Source of the DNA: Mesostigma viride
Lineage: Eukaryota; Streptophyta; Mesostigmatophyceae; Mesostigmatales; Mesostigmataceae
Direction: 5' to 3'
NCBI GenBank assembly: GCA_009746045.1
Contig: RPFO01000276.1
Span: 843,085-907,084 of the forward strand
Length of the DNA stretch: 64,000 nt
The notes under the pieces are model-generated. The model was not told the origin of the DNA. It saw only the letters and a list, made by a program, of their open reading frames with translations, and did no database searches. Below are positions 21,919 to 33,200 of this stretch, one piece after another (position 1 is the first letter of the stretch; every line of letters starts with the position of its first letter). A program made the translations under genes and the position numbers.

Positions 21919-24900
21919 ATGCGCCCGGCGGGTATCCTGGCCTATGGGGCGGTGTCTGTGCTAGCCTACAAGCTAGGGTTGCTGGTTACCGAAGAGTTGA
22001 AAAATCGTGAAATTCGTGAAGAGCTTCGGAGGTTGAAGAGTTTACCTGATGACGCGAGCGCGGTGCGTAATGGGGCCCTTGCCTGTCGCCGATAGCTCTG
22101 CTTGCTGTCGTTGGTCGTTTGTTTGATTCTTTCTTTTGCTGGCTTCTAACGATGCAGACGCAGGGTAATCCCGTCACGGTGAAATATACCCGCAGGCAAG
22201 GGTTCCTCGAATTCTGCTACTATACAGCGATGTGGGCAACGGGCACCAAAGGGCGGCAGAGGCCGTCGAAGAGGCGCTTCATTGGCAAGGGGCAGTCGAA
22301 TTCGAAGGCGGGGTTATCACCCAAGCGACGGACATTCTGAGCTTTGCGCCCTCGGATGCCCGATCCGTATACCAATCTGCATATCAGGTGGGTAGAACGG
22401 CCTGCTTGGTTGTCTTATTTTCAATGCAGCTGTCTCCTCCTCTCCGTTGCCATGTATGTGTGCTCTGCTAGGAAAGCTACATTACCCGACGTATATAATG
22501 TGGGTGATAGGGTACTAGGGCCTCTCGATGGCATTGCTAGTAGTGTGGCCCGTGCTACTTGCAAACTTACACGGCTGCCGGCAAACAGGAACATTGCCTG
22601 TGTGTGGCACAGGCAAGTGATCCGTGAAGACATGTGGCACCGCTCCATCCTGGGTTTCTTTTCATCGGACACTGGACTTTTGATGATTTGTATGCAACAA
22701 CAGACTTGATTAAACGTTGCTGAGGCAAGATTTTTGCACCAACCATGGACCCCTAAACCTATTTGGCACTTGCGGAAAACGCTTTTTCACACTCAGCCCT
22801 CAAAGCGGTTGGGCGGCTTCTCTGCTGTCACTGGCAACTGCTAGTAGACCCCAACTTCAGCGTCCTGTCTTGGGGGAGATGAGTCTAATACCATGTCCTG
22901 TGCTTCTTGTCTTCCCATACTACAGTGATGTGCACGTCTTACACTCCAGATCCAAGGTAACAGGGGCTGGTTACTACCTGTTCTGGTAGCAGGAATGCGA
23001 GATACTTTTGTAGTACTTTGATTAGCAAAGTTGGCAAGTGCTTGGCCGGATATTCCCACATCGTGAAGCCGCGTGTTGTCTAGATTGGGCAGTCTAACCA
23101 GCAGGATGGCTGACCAGGAAAGCCACCGTGCGCTTTGTGGTTTGCGGTATGGCTACCACGCCACCCGCTCGGTGCCCTACAGGAACGCACCTGGGTGCTG
23201 ACGCGCGATGTTGTCCTCAGCGGTCGCGCCAACTGCCGAGCAGCCGCCTGGTCCATGCCTGCATCCCCCATCCCCCCTCAGGGCCATGCCCTGGGCCTTC
23301 CTATCATGCGCTCACCGAGTTTCCCCACCTCTTCGTGCACACCTGGCGTTGTGCCCCCTGGCTTTTCACGCGCAGTCCTTTGTGCGCAGCGGCGGGGCAG
23401 ACCGCGGCTACGGCTCCTCGCGCAAGGACGCGTCGCACGCGCTGCAGGCGGCCACCAGAAAAGTGATGGCGCAGTCCTTGATCCTCAAGGTGGGCGGTGG
23501 CTCATGCGCTTCATGTTCAAGGTGGTGGGGTGTGGCAGCACAGACATCCGCGCGCGCTTCATGTTCAAGGTGGTGGGGTGTGGCAGCACAGACATCCATG
23601 CGAGTGTTTACGTCCGTGGGAGTGATCAGTGTGCAGTCCCACAAACGGATCTCGCACCATGGCTTCCATAGCCAGTGCCACTGGCAGCAGTAGCTGGGGC
23701 GGTGGTGGCTACACGAGCGCAACTGCCCCCCACGCGCAGCCACCCGACATGGCTGCTACCGTGACCACCTGCATGGCCACCTCCGCTATGCAGGTGGTCA
23801 CCACCCACACACATTCTTGCATGCTGCATCGCTGTCTCCCCAGCACACCGACAGTGCGAACATTGGGGTTGTCTGTGTGCCGTCACCTACAGTGCGAACA
23901 TTGGGGTTGTCTGTGTGCCGTCACCGACAGTGCGAACATTGGGGTTGTCTGTGTGCCGTCACCTACAGTGCGAACATTGGGGTTGTCTGTGTGCCGTCAC
24001 CGACAGTGCGAACATTGGGGTTGTCTGTGTGCCGTCACCTACAGTGCGAACATTGGGGTTGTCTGTGTGCCGTCACCTACAGTGCGAACATTGGGGTTGT
24101 CTGTGTGCCGTTGTTGGCATGAGAGTGCCCTAGCATGTGGCGGCTGGCCGGATGGCGACCCGTGCGCGCGGCCTGCTGTTTGGTTCGCGCCCTGTTGCCA
24201 GCATGTATGGGAAGCTTTTGGCACATAGTGAGCAGGGGACGGTTCGCAGAGGGAACCGGGCAGCTGAGAAGTGCTGCTGGATGGGAACTGGGTCGCAGAC
24301 ACGAGTGTCCACACGATGCAGGAAAGGATGCCCTTTCAGGAAGCAGTGGTGGAGTCAGGGAGGGTGGCGATCCTCTTGCTTCGGAGCCACATGGCTGTTT
24401 GGGACGTTCCCGCCTCGGGTCTCATTGTGGCGGGCGACCCATTTGTGCGTGCCATGGCCAGCTGCGCAAACACGTATGAGACGCTGGTGCGTGTGTGGAG
24501 AGCTGAGAGCCGGCTCCTGCGTGTGCGCTGGATGGCGTTTGCACGCGTGTTGAGTGCGTGTGTGTGCGTGTGCCATGCTTGAAGGGCGTGTGCGTGAACA
24601 ATTACGCACACCCCTGCATGGTGTTGTGCGCCCACGCGTGTGCCCCACCCTTGCGCGGGTGCAACGGGCTGTGTTCCCACAGGTTGTGCGGCTGCTGCAC
24701 GAGTTCCGCCCGCACGTCATCATCAACACGCACTTCTTGCCTGCCGAGGTGGTCGCGGAGCTGGCCTCACGATACGGCCTGACCACGCCGCAGGTAGGCA
24801 CGCGCATGGTGCCTAGGGGGCTTGCAGCCATGAGCGCACCGTGCGGTGTCCTGCTTGCTGGCCAGCACCCGCGTTTGCCACGTTGCTATTTGCTGTATCC

Positions 24901-27900
24901 TTGCCGGCAAGCTGGCTGCCAACGTTTATCCTGCCACGTGCTGCATCCGTGTTGACCCCTGCGTCCTCTCCCTTGCTTCAAGATTCCCACTTGGCATGAG
25001 GCCTAGCCGTCCACCTGGCCCGCCGTTGCTGCTTGCCGGATCTCATTTCCATGGCATGCATGTGGCTAGACCATGCAGGGCGCGGGGGGTCGTGAGAGAC
25101 TGCACTGTGGACAGGGTGGCTGCGTGTCCGTTTCCACTTGCTCAGCATGTGGCTCGGGCCGCGGTCATGCGGGCGGTTTCTTTGCCTGGCCTGCGCGGGC
25201 GTGCCTTTCCAGCCCCACTCTGTCGATGCCCACCTCATTCTTGTGGCCGTGCTTGTGGCGCGCCTGTGTCGTGCTTGTGGCGCGTGTGCCTGGGCGGTCT
25301 CTTCATACTCTTGAATACAAACATCTCACTACTCACCATCCAGTCCAAACGTGCCCATTGTGGCGCCCGTGGTGGCACCCTTGCGTGGTGGCCGGTGCTT
25401 TCCGTGCTCGTGTTGCAGCTGACGGTCATCACGGACTTTGACGTGGCGCGCTCGTGGGTGCACGAGCCAACCAGCCACTACTTCGTTGCACGCGAAGAGG
25501 CCGGCAAAGGTGGGGAGGCGCGATGTGCGACCGTGGCGGAGATGACGTGCATGCCCCCGGTGGTGGAGGGGGAACGCGCGGGTGGTGGTGCGAGCGAGCG
25601 GTGGGCTGGTGTGGGGTGGCCGGCGTGGGATGGGATGATGTGGGGTGGGAGGGGTGGGTAGAAGTGGGGGAAAGTGGGCAGCGGTGGCTGGACCTAGGGT
25701 TTAGGTGGGTTGCTGGGGCTGTGATGGCATATTTGTGTGGCATCCCATGTGACCGTGGCGTTGGGATGGAGCCGCCACGCTTGCTGTGCACCTCGGGGTA
25801 TGCCCGGTTTTCTGGCTATGGTTAATGTGCGCTATATGCTACATGGGGCACGGTATCGACACGGATGTGCACGCAAGGACGATGCATCCGATTTCCTGCA
25901 TGCTCTGCACAAGCCTTACCGTGAGCGTTGTGCCTTGGGGCGGGGATGATTGCCTCACCCACGCATGGAATGCCATGGGTTTCTCAGCACTGCCTGGGCA
26001 ACCCCTGGCTGCCTTGTCATCCGACCCCCGTGATGGCCCCCCTTGTCCCCAGAGATGCCCACCACGTACGCGTGCTGCCTGTACACTCCCCCCATGCCAA
26101 TCCATAGGTGAACAACATTCGTCCGTGACTAACATACACCCCATCTCCTCCCCCCTGTTTATCCATGACCACCACACGACCCCCACCCCCACCCCCCCCC
26201 CCACCCCCCCCCCCCACCCCCCACCCCCCCACCCCCACCCCCCCACCCCACCCCCCTTGCCGCAGTGCTGGAGCACTTTGGTGTGCGCAGCGCTCGCATC
26301 ACGGTGAGTGGCGTGCCCATCATGCCCGACTACGAGGACGTGGCCAAGAAGCGCCGCGCCGCCGTGATGGCTGACTTGGAGCTGGGCGTGCTGCTGGACG
26401 TCCGCGCGGCCGGGGCCAGCCTCACCAGCCCAAGCCGCGAGGACCTCAAGCCAATTGTGGTCATCGAGCCCACGGGGCGTGCGATGAAGGAGGTGGGTGG
26501 GTGGGATGTGAAGGAGGTGGGCAGGTGGGATGGGAAGGTGGGTGGGTGTGATGTGAAGGTGGTGGGTGGGTGTGATGTGAAGGAGGTGGGTGGGTGGGAT
26601 GGGAAGGTGGGTGGGTGGGATGGGAAGGAGGTGGGTGGGTGTGATGTGAAGGTGGGCGGGTGGGATGTGAAGGAGGTGGGTGGGTGTGATGTGAAGGAGG
26701 TGGGTGGGATGTGAAGGGGCCGACACAGGGGTGGGTAGCATTCCTCCATGGGCTTCAGCCCGTGTACTAGCCAGTGCCAGCGGTCAGGGGTGCCACCCAC
26801 CACTGCACTTGAGCAATGAGCGAAACGATGGTGTACGGAGTCCGCTTCTTTGGTTCAAGGTGATGTCGGGTGACGGCGGGATACTCTCATGTGACATATA
26901 TAGCTTTACAAGGCCAAGCAAGTGGTGGCTGGATTCCAAGCTTATCGCTGTAATCAGGGCATGCGATGCGCCACCTTTCTTCGCACTGAGCTGCTTGACT
27001 TTCCACATGGTACTCTACTGGCATCAGCGGCTGCACATATGGGTGGCCGGTAGTGCAGTTGTGTGCTGTGGGCCCAGCAGTTGTCTTAGTGAGTTTTGTA
27101 CCTGGTCCTTTTAGGCCTTGCGTGGGATTGCTTATGAATGACAGGTCACAGACTTCTCTGTTGGTGCCCTCACCCCCCCCATGCCCTTGTCTCCCCCCCA
27201 CCATTACCCCTCTTCCCCCCTCTCTTCCGCCCCTCTTCCCCTCCCCCCCCCCAGGTGCTCAAGCACACGCTGGAGACGCACCACCCGCTGGAGGTAGTCG
27301 CGCTCGTTGGCAGCACCGCACAGTCGAGGGGGGATCTTGCCGGCCTGCGTGTGCCCCTTCAGCATACACTGCACCTGCGCGCGGCCACCAAGCGATTGCC
27401 CGAGCTGCTGCGCATCGCAAGCCTCTACGTGGGGAAGCCAAGTAAGCAGACACACGCAGGTTGCTTGGAAAGCAACACAAGGATGCCTTTGGGCCCGCCC
27501 ATGATCGTTGTGCCTGGTGGATATAATTGTGTCAGCTGCGTTTGCGGATGGTGTTCGGAGCGCCCGAGTAGGCGGTTTTGGCTTTGGGCAGTGACCTCAT
27601 GGGCGGGGTGGGAGGGGGGGTGTTATGGCATGGTGGGTTTGTGCCCGCCATGTTGTCAACTGAGCGCATGTTGTCGCATGCCTGCTCAGACCTATCGTGG
27701 GTAACCGGCCCTGAACAGCCTGCAGAATGCATGGTTTTGTCGCCTGCGGTAGTGTGCAGGCCTCACTCCCCCAAACCCTTCGGCCGCCGTCCCGGCAACC
27801 CTGTCTCCTGCCTCCCCCCTTTACGCCCCTTTATGGCCCACGTCACCACCCTGGCCAGGCACGCTGTCGGTGGCGGAGTGCCTTGCGCTGGGCACGCCGA

Positions 27901-28739
27901 TGGCGCTGGTGGAGCCGTGCGCGGGGCAGGAGGCGCGCAACGGGGACATGCTGCTCATGGCCGGTGCCGCCATCCGCGTGCACGAGCCCTGCCTGCTGCC
28001 CTTCAGCGTGGACGCGCTGCTGGAGAACGGGGGTGGGCGCCTGCGGGAGCTGAGAGAGCGGTGCCGCCTGATGGGCCGCCCGCGTGCGAGCGCCATCATC
28101 GCCGCACACGCGCTGGCACTCAGCAGCCTGCCGCTGCCGCGCCGCCGCTCCTCGCAGCTACCGCTGGACGTGCTGCAGCCGCCGCGCGAGTCGAACCGCT
28201 CCCTTGTGCTCTCCCCACCACGCACGCCGCGGTCGGGCGACGGCGACGCGGACGGCAGCAGTCGGCGCAGCGGCCGCATGGACCCCGTGCGCACCAAGGC
28301 GGCGGCGGTGGCCGAGCCCCAGATGGCCTCCCCGCAATTCCGCGTGCCCACCGCGTCGCGGCACCAGCCAAAGAGGACAGCGGGCGCCGCCGCGGATGGT
28401 CCAGGCGCTCCAGGCATGCTCATGGGGAATGGCGAGCACGGCCTGAGCCCTGGCCTGCGCATGCACGGCGGCGCAGGCTCGGGGCTGGTCTTCCCTGTGC
28501 TCCCCTCGCTCTTCGTGTCATCACCGCTTCGGGACACAACCATCTCCACTTCGCCGCTCACGATGGTGGAGGGGAACTCATTCGACGACCCCACATGCGT
28601 CTCGCCCAGCGACATGACAGCGGACTTCACACACAACGCGACGCTGTGCGAGCTACTGGAGGGCATGCCGCTTGCTGGACCGGGCGCCAGTGGCAGGGGG
28701 AGCATGCCGCTGAACGACAACCTGTTCACATACCGCTAG
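21919..28739 (+). CDS. MGDG synthase-type (GT28-like) glycosyltransferase
   Basis: Exons with consistent phase: 21919-22062 (start; hydrophobic N-terminus AGILAYGAVSVLAYKLGLLV), 22196-22387, 24683-24793, 25419-25509, 26266-26492, 27255-27441 and 27859-28739 (stop). Family motifs in order: ILLLYSDVGNGHQRAAEAV (acceptor-side glycine/histidine loop), HEFRPHVIINTHFLP, VITDFDVARSWVHE, VSGVPIMPDY, LEVVALVG, and KPSTLSVAECLALGTPM with the following EPCAGQEARNGD, the equivalent of the sugar-nucleotide-binding GPGTIAEAL region. Enzymes of this fold move galactose or glucose from a UDP-sugar to diacylglycerol, normally in the plastid envelope. One or more exons between 22388 and 24682 are missing from this model; 23300-23495 is a candidate. 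The last about 200 residues (from 28140) are a Ser/Pro/Arg-rich tail not typical of the family. AATAAA-like signal at 28745. Confidence 0.8.
23300..23495 (+). CDS. Candidate middle exon(s) of the glycosyltransferase gene
   Basis: A frame reading SYHALTEFPHLFVHTW, at about 23306-23353, fits where related enzymes have an aromatic-rich segment. Another frame reads DASHALQAATRKVMAQSLIL and ends at a GTGGGC donor near 23490. The two frames differ, so a small intron or an error lies between them. Confidence 0.3.
23500..23597 (+). repeat. Two-copy 57-bp direct repeat in an intron
   Basis: CGCTTCATGTTCAAGGTGGT and the following GGGGTGTGGCAGCACAGACATCC occur twice in a row just after the donor-like site near 23490. 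Confidence 0.8.
23852..24117 (+). repeat. 38-bp minisatellite, seven copies, in an intron
   Basis: Units start at 23852, 23890, 23928, 23966, 24004, 24042 and 24080 (CAGTGCGAACATTGGGGTTG...). The junction base alternates CCTACAG and CCGACAG in the first five junctions, so it may have grown as 76-bp dimers. It lies in an intron of the glycosyltransferase gene; the repetitive peptide frames are by-products. Confidence 0.95.
26174..26260 (+). repeat. C-rich (CCCCA) tract before a 3' splice site
   Basis: A long CCCCCACC tract ends a few bases before the acceptor CTTGCCGCAG at 26265, so it works as an extended polypyrimidine tract. Confidence 0.85.
26490..26715 (+). repeat. GGGTGGGATGTGAAGGAGG minisatellite in an intron
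   Basis: Variable 15-25-bp G-rich units begin right at the donor of the exon 26266-26492. Several units repeat GAG|GTGGGTGGG, so many copies of a donor-like site are present. Confidence 0.9.
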
Positions 28740-29164
28740 CATTATAATAAAGGATTCAGCAGCGCACCGTCTGTACAAAAGGCCCTGGTGGTACTAACAC
28801 TGCCAGCTTTTGACGTTTTGGGGAAAGTCAGCTGCATTGCATGCCACAGTAAAGACTTTTATGCCGCAGTAAAGCCTTGTCCTCTCAGGTCTATTTGGCA
28901 CTCACCTACCAACTGCATGCGTGATGGCCTGCACAAACCAGATCCGGATAGATGTTCTCTGGCCACGCATGCAAAGCAGAGTACTCGTCCAACCGATGGA
29001 CCGCCCGCCTGCTCCAGTATCTTGCTTGTGCAGCCTCTGCATACTGGGCCTCAACTTTTGACAAGTTTGATGGTTGCATGGCCAACCCTACACTGTCTGG
29101 GAAAATAAGGGCCAGGCAGCTTCGCAATCGTTTCCTTCTGGCAAGTCCTGGCCCTGTTTATTTC

Positions 29165-29520
29165 TTAATTAATTAATTAATAGACACGTGACTGCGTCAC
29201 GTGAGCATAAGTCCTCAGTGGGAGGGGAACATGGGATGGAATGGATGGTATAAGCTATCTAGGTCCTAGTTACAGGGGTGTGGGCACCGCAGCCCGAATC
29301 GCTATGAATGCCATACTTGGTCACACGCGGAGCCCCCACAGGCTTGGGGGTGGTCTCCTTCATCACTACTTGCCATAGATCTATCCTTGCGCACCATCTG
29401 CCTCCATATTAGAGACAAACCAGGAGGCTGCCCGGGGGTGAGCCCGTCACGTCTAGTGTAGCACATGTCCATGCCGAGTCTATCACGAAAAGTCCACGGT
29501 TTATTTCTTGGTTGCTGCCT
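29165..29520 (-). mobile_element. LINE 3'-end fragment, inverted
   Basis: This is the reverse complement of about 14985-15334 with moderate divergence. It starts with the TTAA tail at 29166-29180 and includes the CACGTGACTGCGTCACGTG palindrome and the end of the LINE ORF (PWTFRDRLGMDMCYTRRDG on the minus strand). Confidence 0.85.
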
Positions 29521-29789
29521 AAGGATGTCCATGCTCCTGTTTTCTCCCCACGGGCCCCGCGGCCCATTGGTAAAATGCAGGGTAGAAGTCCGCAGGTGCA
29601 GGTTATTGCCCCTGAGGATAGCCGCTACACTACCGCCTCGTCTGCCATTGGCAGATGAGGACGGCTCAGATGAGGATTATATCCCCCTCTATTGACGATA
29701 TAACAGCGGACAAGATAACGGCAGGCTCGAGCTACCATGGTCCGGATTCTCCCGATTTCTGGCCGGCCTGCGCTGGTTGTCTCCTTGAT

Positions 29790-29911
29790 ACTCTGATTTG
29801 GCACGCCGCAAAGGTGAAAACCATTTGCGTTCAGTGCCGGTCCGCGGAAAACGCGGAAAAACGCGATCTGCAAATGAATCCAGGCCGGAATCGAACTGGG
29901 GACCTCTCGCG
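29790..29911 (-). mobile_element. tRNA-derived SINE-like repeat, truncated copy
   Basis: On the minus strand the segment begins GCGAGAGGTCCCCAGTTCGA, an RNA polymerase III B-box in a tRNA-Ala-like T-arm context. It runs to a conserved end CCTTTGCGGCGTGCCAAATC. The part that would hold the A-box is replaced here by the 356-bp repeat starting at 29912. A fuller copy is at 49914-50060. Confidence 0.55.
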
Positions 29912-30267
29912 TATTCGGACATGTATGAAATGAATAAATTGTTTGGACGATTGCAAATTGATTGATTGAAGAATGAGATACCATTAATAATTGAAAAATG
30001 TAAAACCTCATTGTGAATTTGTACTTCAAACTTTCACATGCATGCCCCAAATTGTGCATTTGTGCAGGTTTTAATTATGAGAAGTAGCATTTCTCTACAA
30101 ATATTGAGAAATTTAGGGGCACTTGGGGTTGTTGGCCATGTTCATTCATGATAAAATGGACTTTTTATGCTGTAAAATCATATTCCACTAGTCCAAAACG
30201 CTGCTTTCATGACGTCAAAAGTACCAGCAATGGCCCTAGGTTGGAGCAGTAGATGTTGGGGACGCCC
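29912..30267 (+). repeat. 356-bp dispersed repeat, copy 2
   Basis: Same length and, by eye, the same sequence as 11840-12195. Its right end (GGGGACGCCC) abuts the first satellite unit at 30268; its left end truncates the SINE-like repeat. Confidence 0.92.
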
Positions 30268-33200
30268 GTATGTACATGGTTGGCATTTATGTAATTAATG
30301 ATGAGGATTCAGGCTCCATTGGTGTCATCATTGCCCGTGTATGTACATGGTTGGCATTTATGTATGTAATTAATGATGAGGATTCAGGCTCCATTGGTGT
30401 CATCATGGCTGGCCTACGTATGTACATGGATGTCAAAGAAAAAAAAATGATGAGGATTCAGGCTCCCATGGTGTCATCATGGCCCGTCTACGTACATGGA
30501 TGTCAAGGAATAGTAAATGATGAGGATTCAGGCTCCCATGGTGTCAGATGTCATGGCCTGTCTACGTACATGGATGGCATGTATGTAATTAATGATGAGA
30601 ATTCAGGCTCCATTGGTGTCATCATGGCTGGCCTACGTATGTACATGGATGTCAAAGAAAAAAAAATGATGAGGATTCAGGCTCCCATGGTGTCATCATG
30701 GCCCGTCTACGTACATGGATGTCAAGGAATAGTAAATGATGAGGATTCAGGCTCCCATGGTGTCATCATGGCCTGTCTACGTACATGGATGGCATGTATG
30801 TATTTAATGATGAGGATTCAGGCTCCCATGGTGTCATCATGGCTGGCCTACGTACATGGATGTCTCAGAAAAAAAATGATGAGGATTCAGGCTCCCATGG
30901 TGTCATCATGGCTGGCCTACGTACATGGATGTCAAAGAAAAAAAAATGATGAGGATTCAGGCTCCCGTGGTGTCATTATGGCCCGTCTACGTGTTGTTGG
31001 CATGTATGAAATTAATGATGAGGATTCAGGCTCCCATAGTGTCATCATGGCTGGCCTACGTACATGGTTGGCATTTATGTAATTAATGATGAGGATTCAG
31101 GCTCCCATGGTGTCATCATTGCCCGTGTATGTACATGGTTGGCATTTATGTAATTAATGATGAGGATTCAGGCTCCATTGGTGTCATCATGGCCCGTCTA
31201 CGTACATGGACCGTGGCATTTATGTATTTAATGATGAGGATTCAGGCTCCCATGGGGTCATTGATGATCATGGCATTTATGTATGTAATTAATGATGAGG
31301 ATTCAGGCTCCATTGGTGTCATCATGGCTGGCCTACGTACATGGATGTCAAGGAATAGTAAATGATGAGGATTCAGGCTCCCATGGTGTCATCATGGCCC
31401 GTCTACGTACATGGATGTCAAGGAATAGTAAATGATGAGGATTCAGGCTCCCATGGGGTCATCATGGCTTGTCTACGTACATGGTTGGCATTTATGTAAT
31501 TAACGAGGAGGATTCAGGCTCCATTGGTGTCATCATGGCTGGCCTACGTACATGGATGTCAAGGAATAGTAAATGATGAGGATTCAGGCTCCCATGGTGT
31601 CATCATGGCTTGTCTACGTACATGGTTGGCATTTATGTAATTAATGAGGAGGATTCAGGCTCCCATGGTGTCATCATGGCCCGTCTACGTACATGGATGG
31701 CATTTATGTAATTAATGATGAGGATTCAGGCTCCCATGGGGTCATCATGGCTTGTCTACGTACATGGTTGGCATTTATGTAATTAATGAGGAGGATTCAG
31801 GCTCCCATGGTGTCTCCATGGCTGGCCTACGTACATGGATGTCAAGGAATAGTAAATGATGAGGATTCAGGCTCCCATGGTGTCATCATGGCCTGTCTAC
31901 GTACATGGATGGCATGTATGTAATTAATGATGAGGATTCAGGCTCCCATGGTGTCATCATGGCTTGTCTACGTACATGGATGGCATGTATGTAATTAATG
32001 ATGAGGATTCAGGCTCCATTGGTGTCATCATGGCTGGCCTACGTATGTACATGGATGTCAAAGAAAAAAAAAATGATGAGGATTCAGGCTCCCATGGTGT
32101 CATCATTGCCCGTGTATGTACATGGTTGGCATTTATGTAATTAATGATGAGGATTCAGGCTCCATTGGTGTCATCATTGCCCGTGTATGTACATGGTTGG
32201 CATTTATGTATGTAATTAATGATGAGGATTCAGGCTCCATTGGTGTCATCATGGCTGGCCTACGTATGTACATGGATGTCAAAGAAAAAAAAATGATGAG
32301 GATTCAGGCTCCCATGGTGTCATCATGGCCCGTCTACGTACATGGTTGGCATTTATGTAATTAATGAAGAGGATTCAGGCTCCCATGGTGTCATCATGGC
32401 CCGTCTACGTACATGGATGTCCGAAGGAATAGTAAATGATGAGGATTCAGGCTCCCATGGGGTCATCATGGCTTGTCTACGTACATGGTTGGCATTTATG
32501 TAATTAACGAGGAGGATTCAGGCTCCATTGGTGTCATCATGGCTGGCCTACGTACATGGATGTCAAGGAATAGTAAATGATGAGGATTCAGGCTCCCATG
32601 GTGTCATCATGGCTTGTCTACGTACATGGTTGGCATTTATGTAATTAATGAGGAGGATTCAGGCTCCCATGGTGTCTCCATGGCTGGCCTACGTACATGG
32701 ATGGCATTTATGTATTTAATGATGAGGATTCAGGCTCCCATGGTGTCATCATGGCTTGTCTACCTACATGGTTGGCATTTATGTAACCTGAATCCTCTCA
32801 TTAAGAAAATGAAGAGGATTCAGGCTCCATTGGTGTCATCATGGCTGGCCTACGTACATGGATGTCAAGGAATAGTAAATGATGAGGATTCAGGCTCCCA
32901 TGGTGTCATCATGGCCCGTCTACGTACATGGTTGGCATTTATGTAATTAACGAGGAGGATTCAGGCTCCATTGGTGTCATCATGGCTGGCCTACGTACAT
33001 GGATGTCAAGGAATAGTAAATGATGAGGATTCAGGCTCCCATGGTGTCATCATGGCTTGTCTACGTACATGGTTGGCATTTATGTAATTAATGAGGAGGA
33101 TTCAGGCTCCCATGGTGTCATCATGGCCCGTCTACGTACATGGATGGCATTTATGTAATTAATGATGAGGATTCAGGCTCCCATGGGGTCATCATGGCTT

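Noticed and set aside
27578-28747. Alternative long frames over the last glycosyltransferase exon on both strands
   Set aside because: GC-rich sequence keeps shadow frames open; only the frame joined by splicing matches the enzyme family.
29880-29911. tRNA-like T-arm as a real tRNA gene
   Set aside because: No acceptor stem pairing or anticodon arm; it is part of a repeated SINE-like unit.
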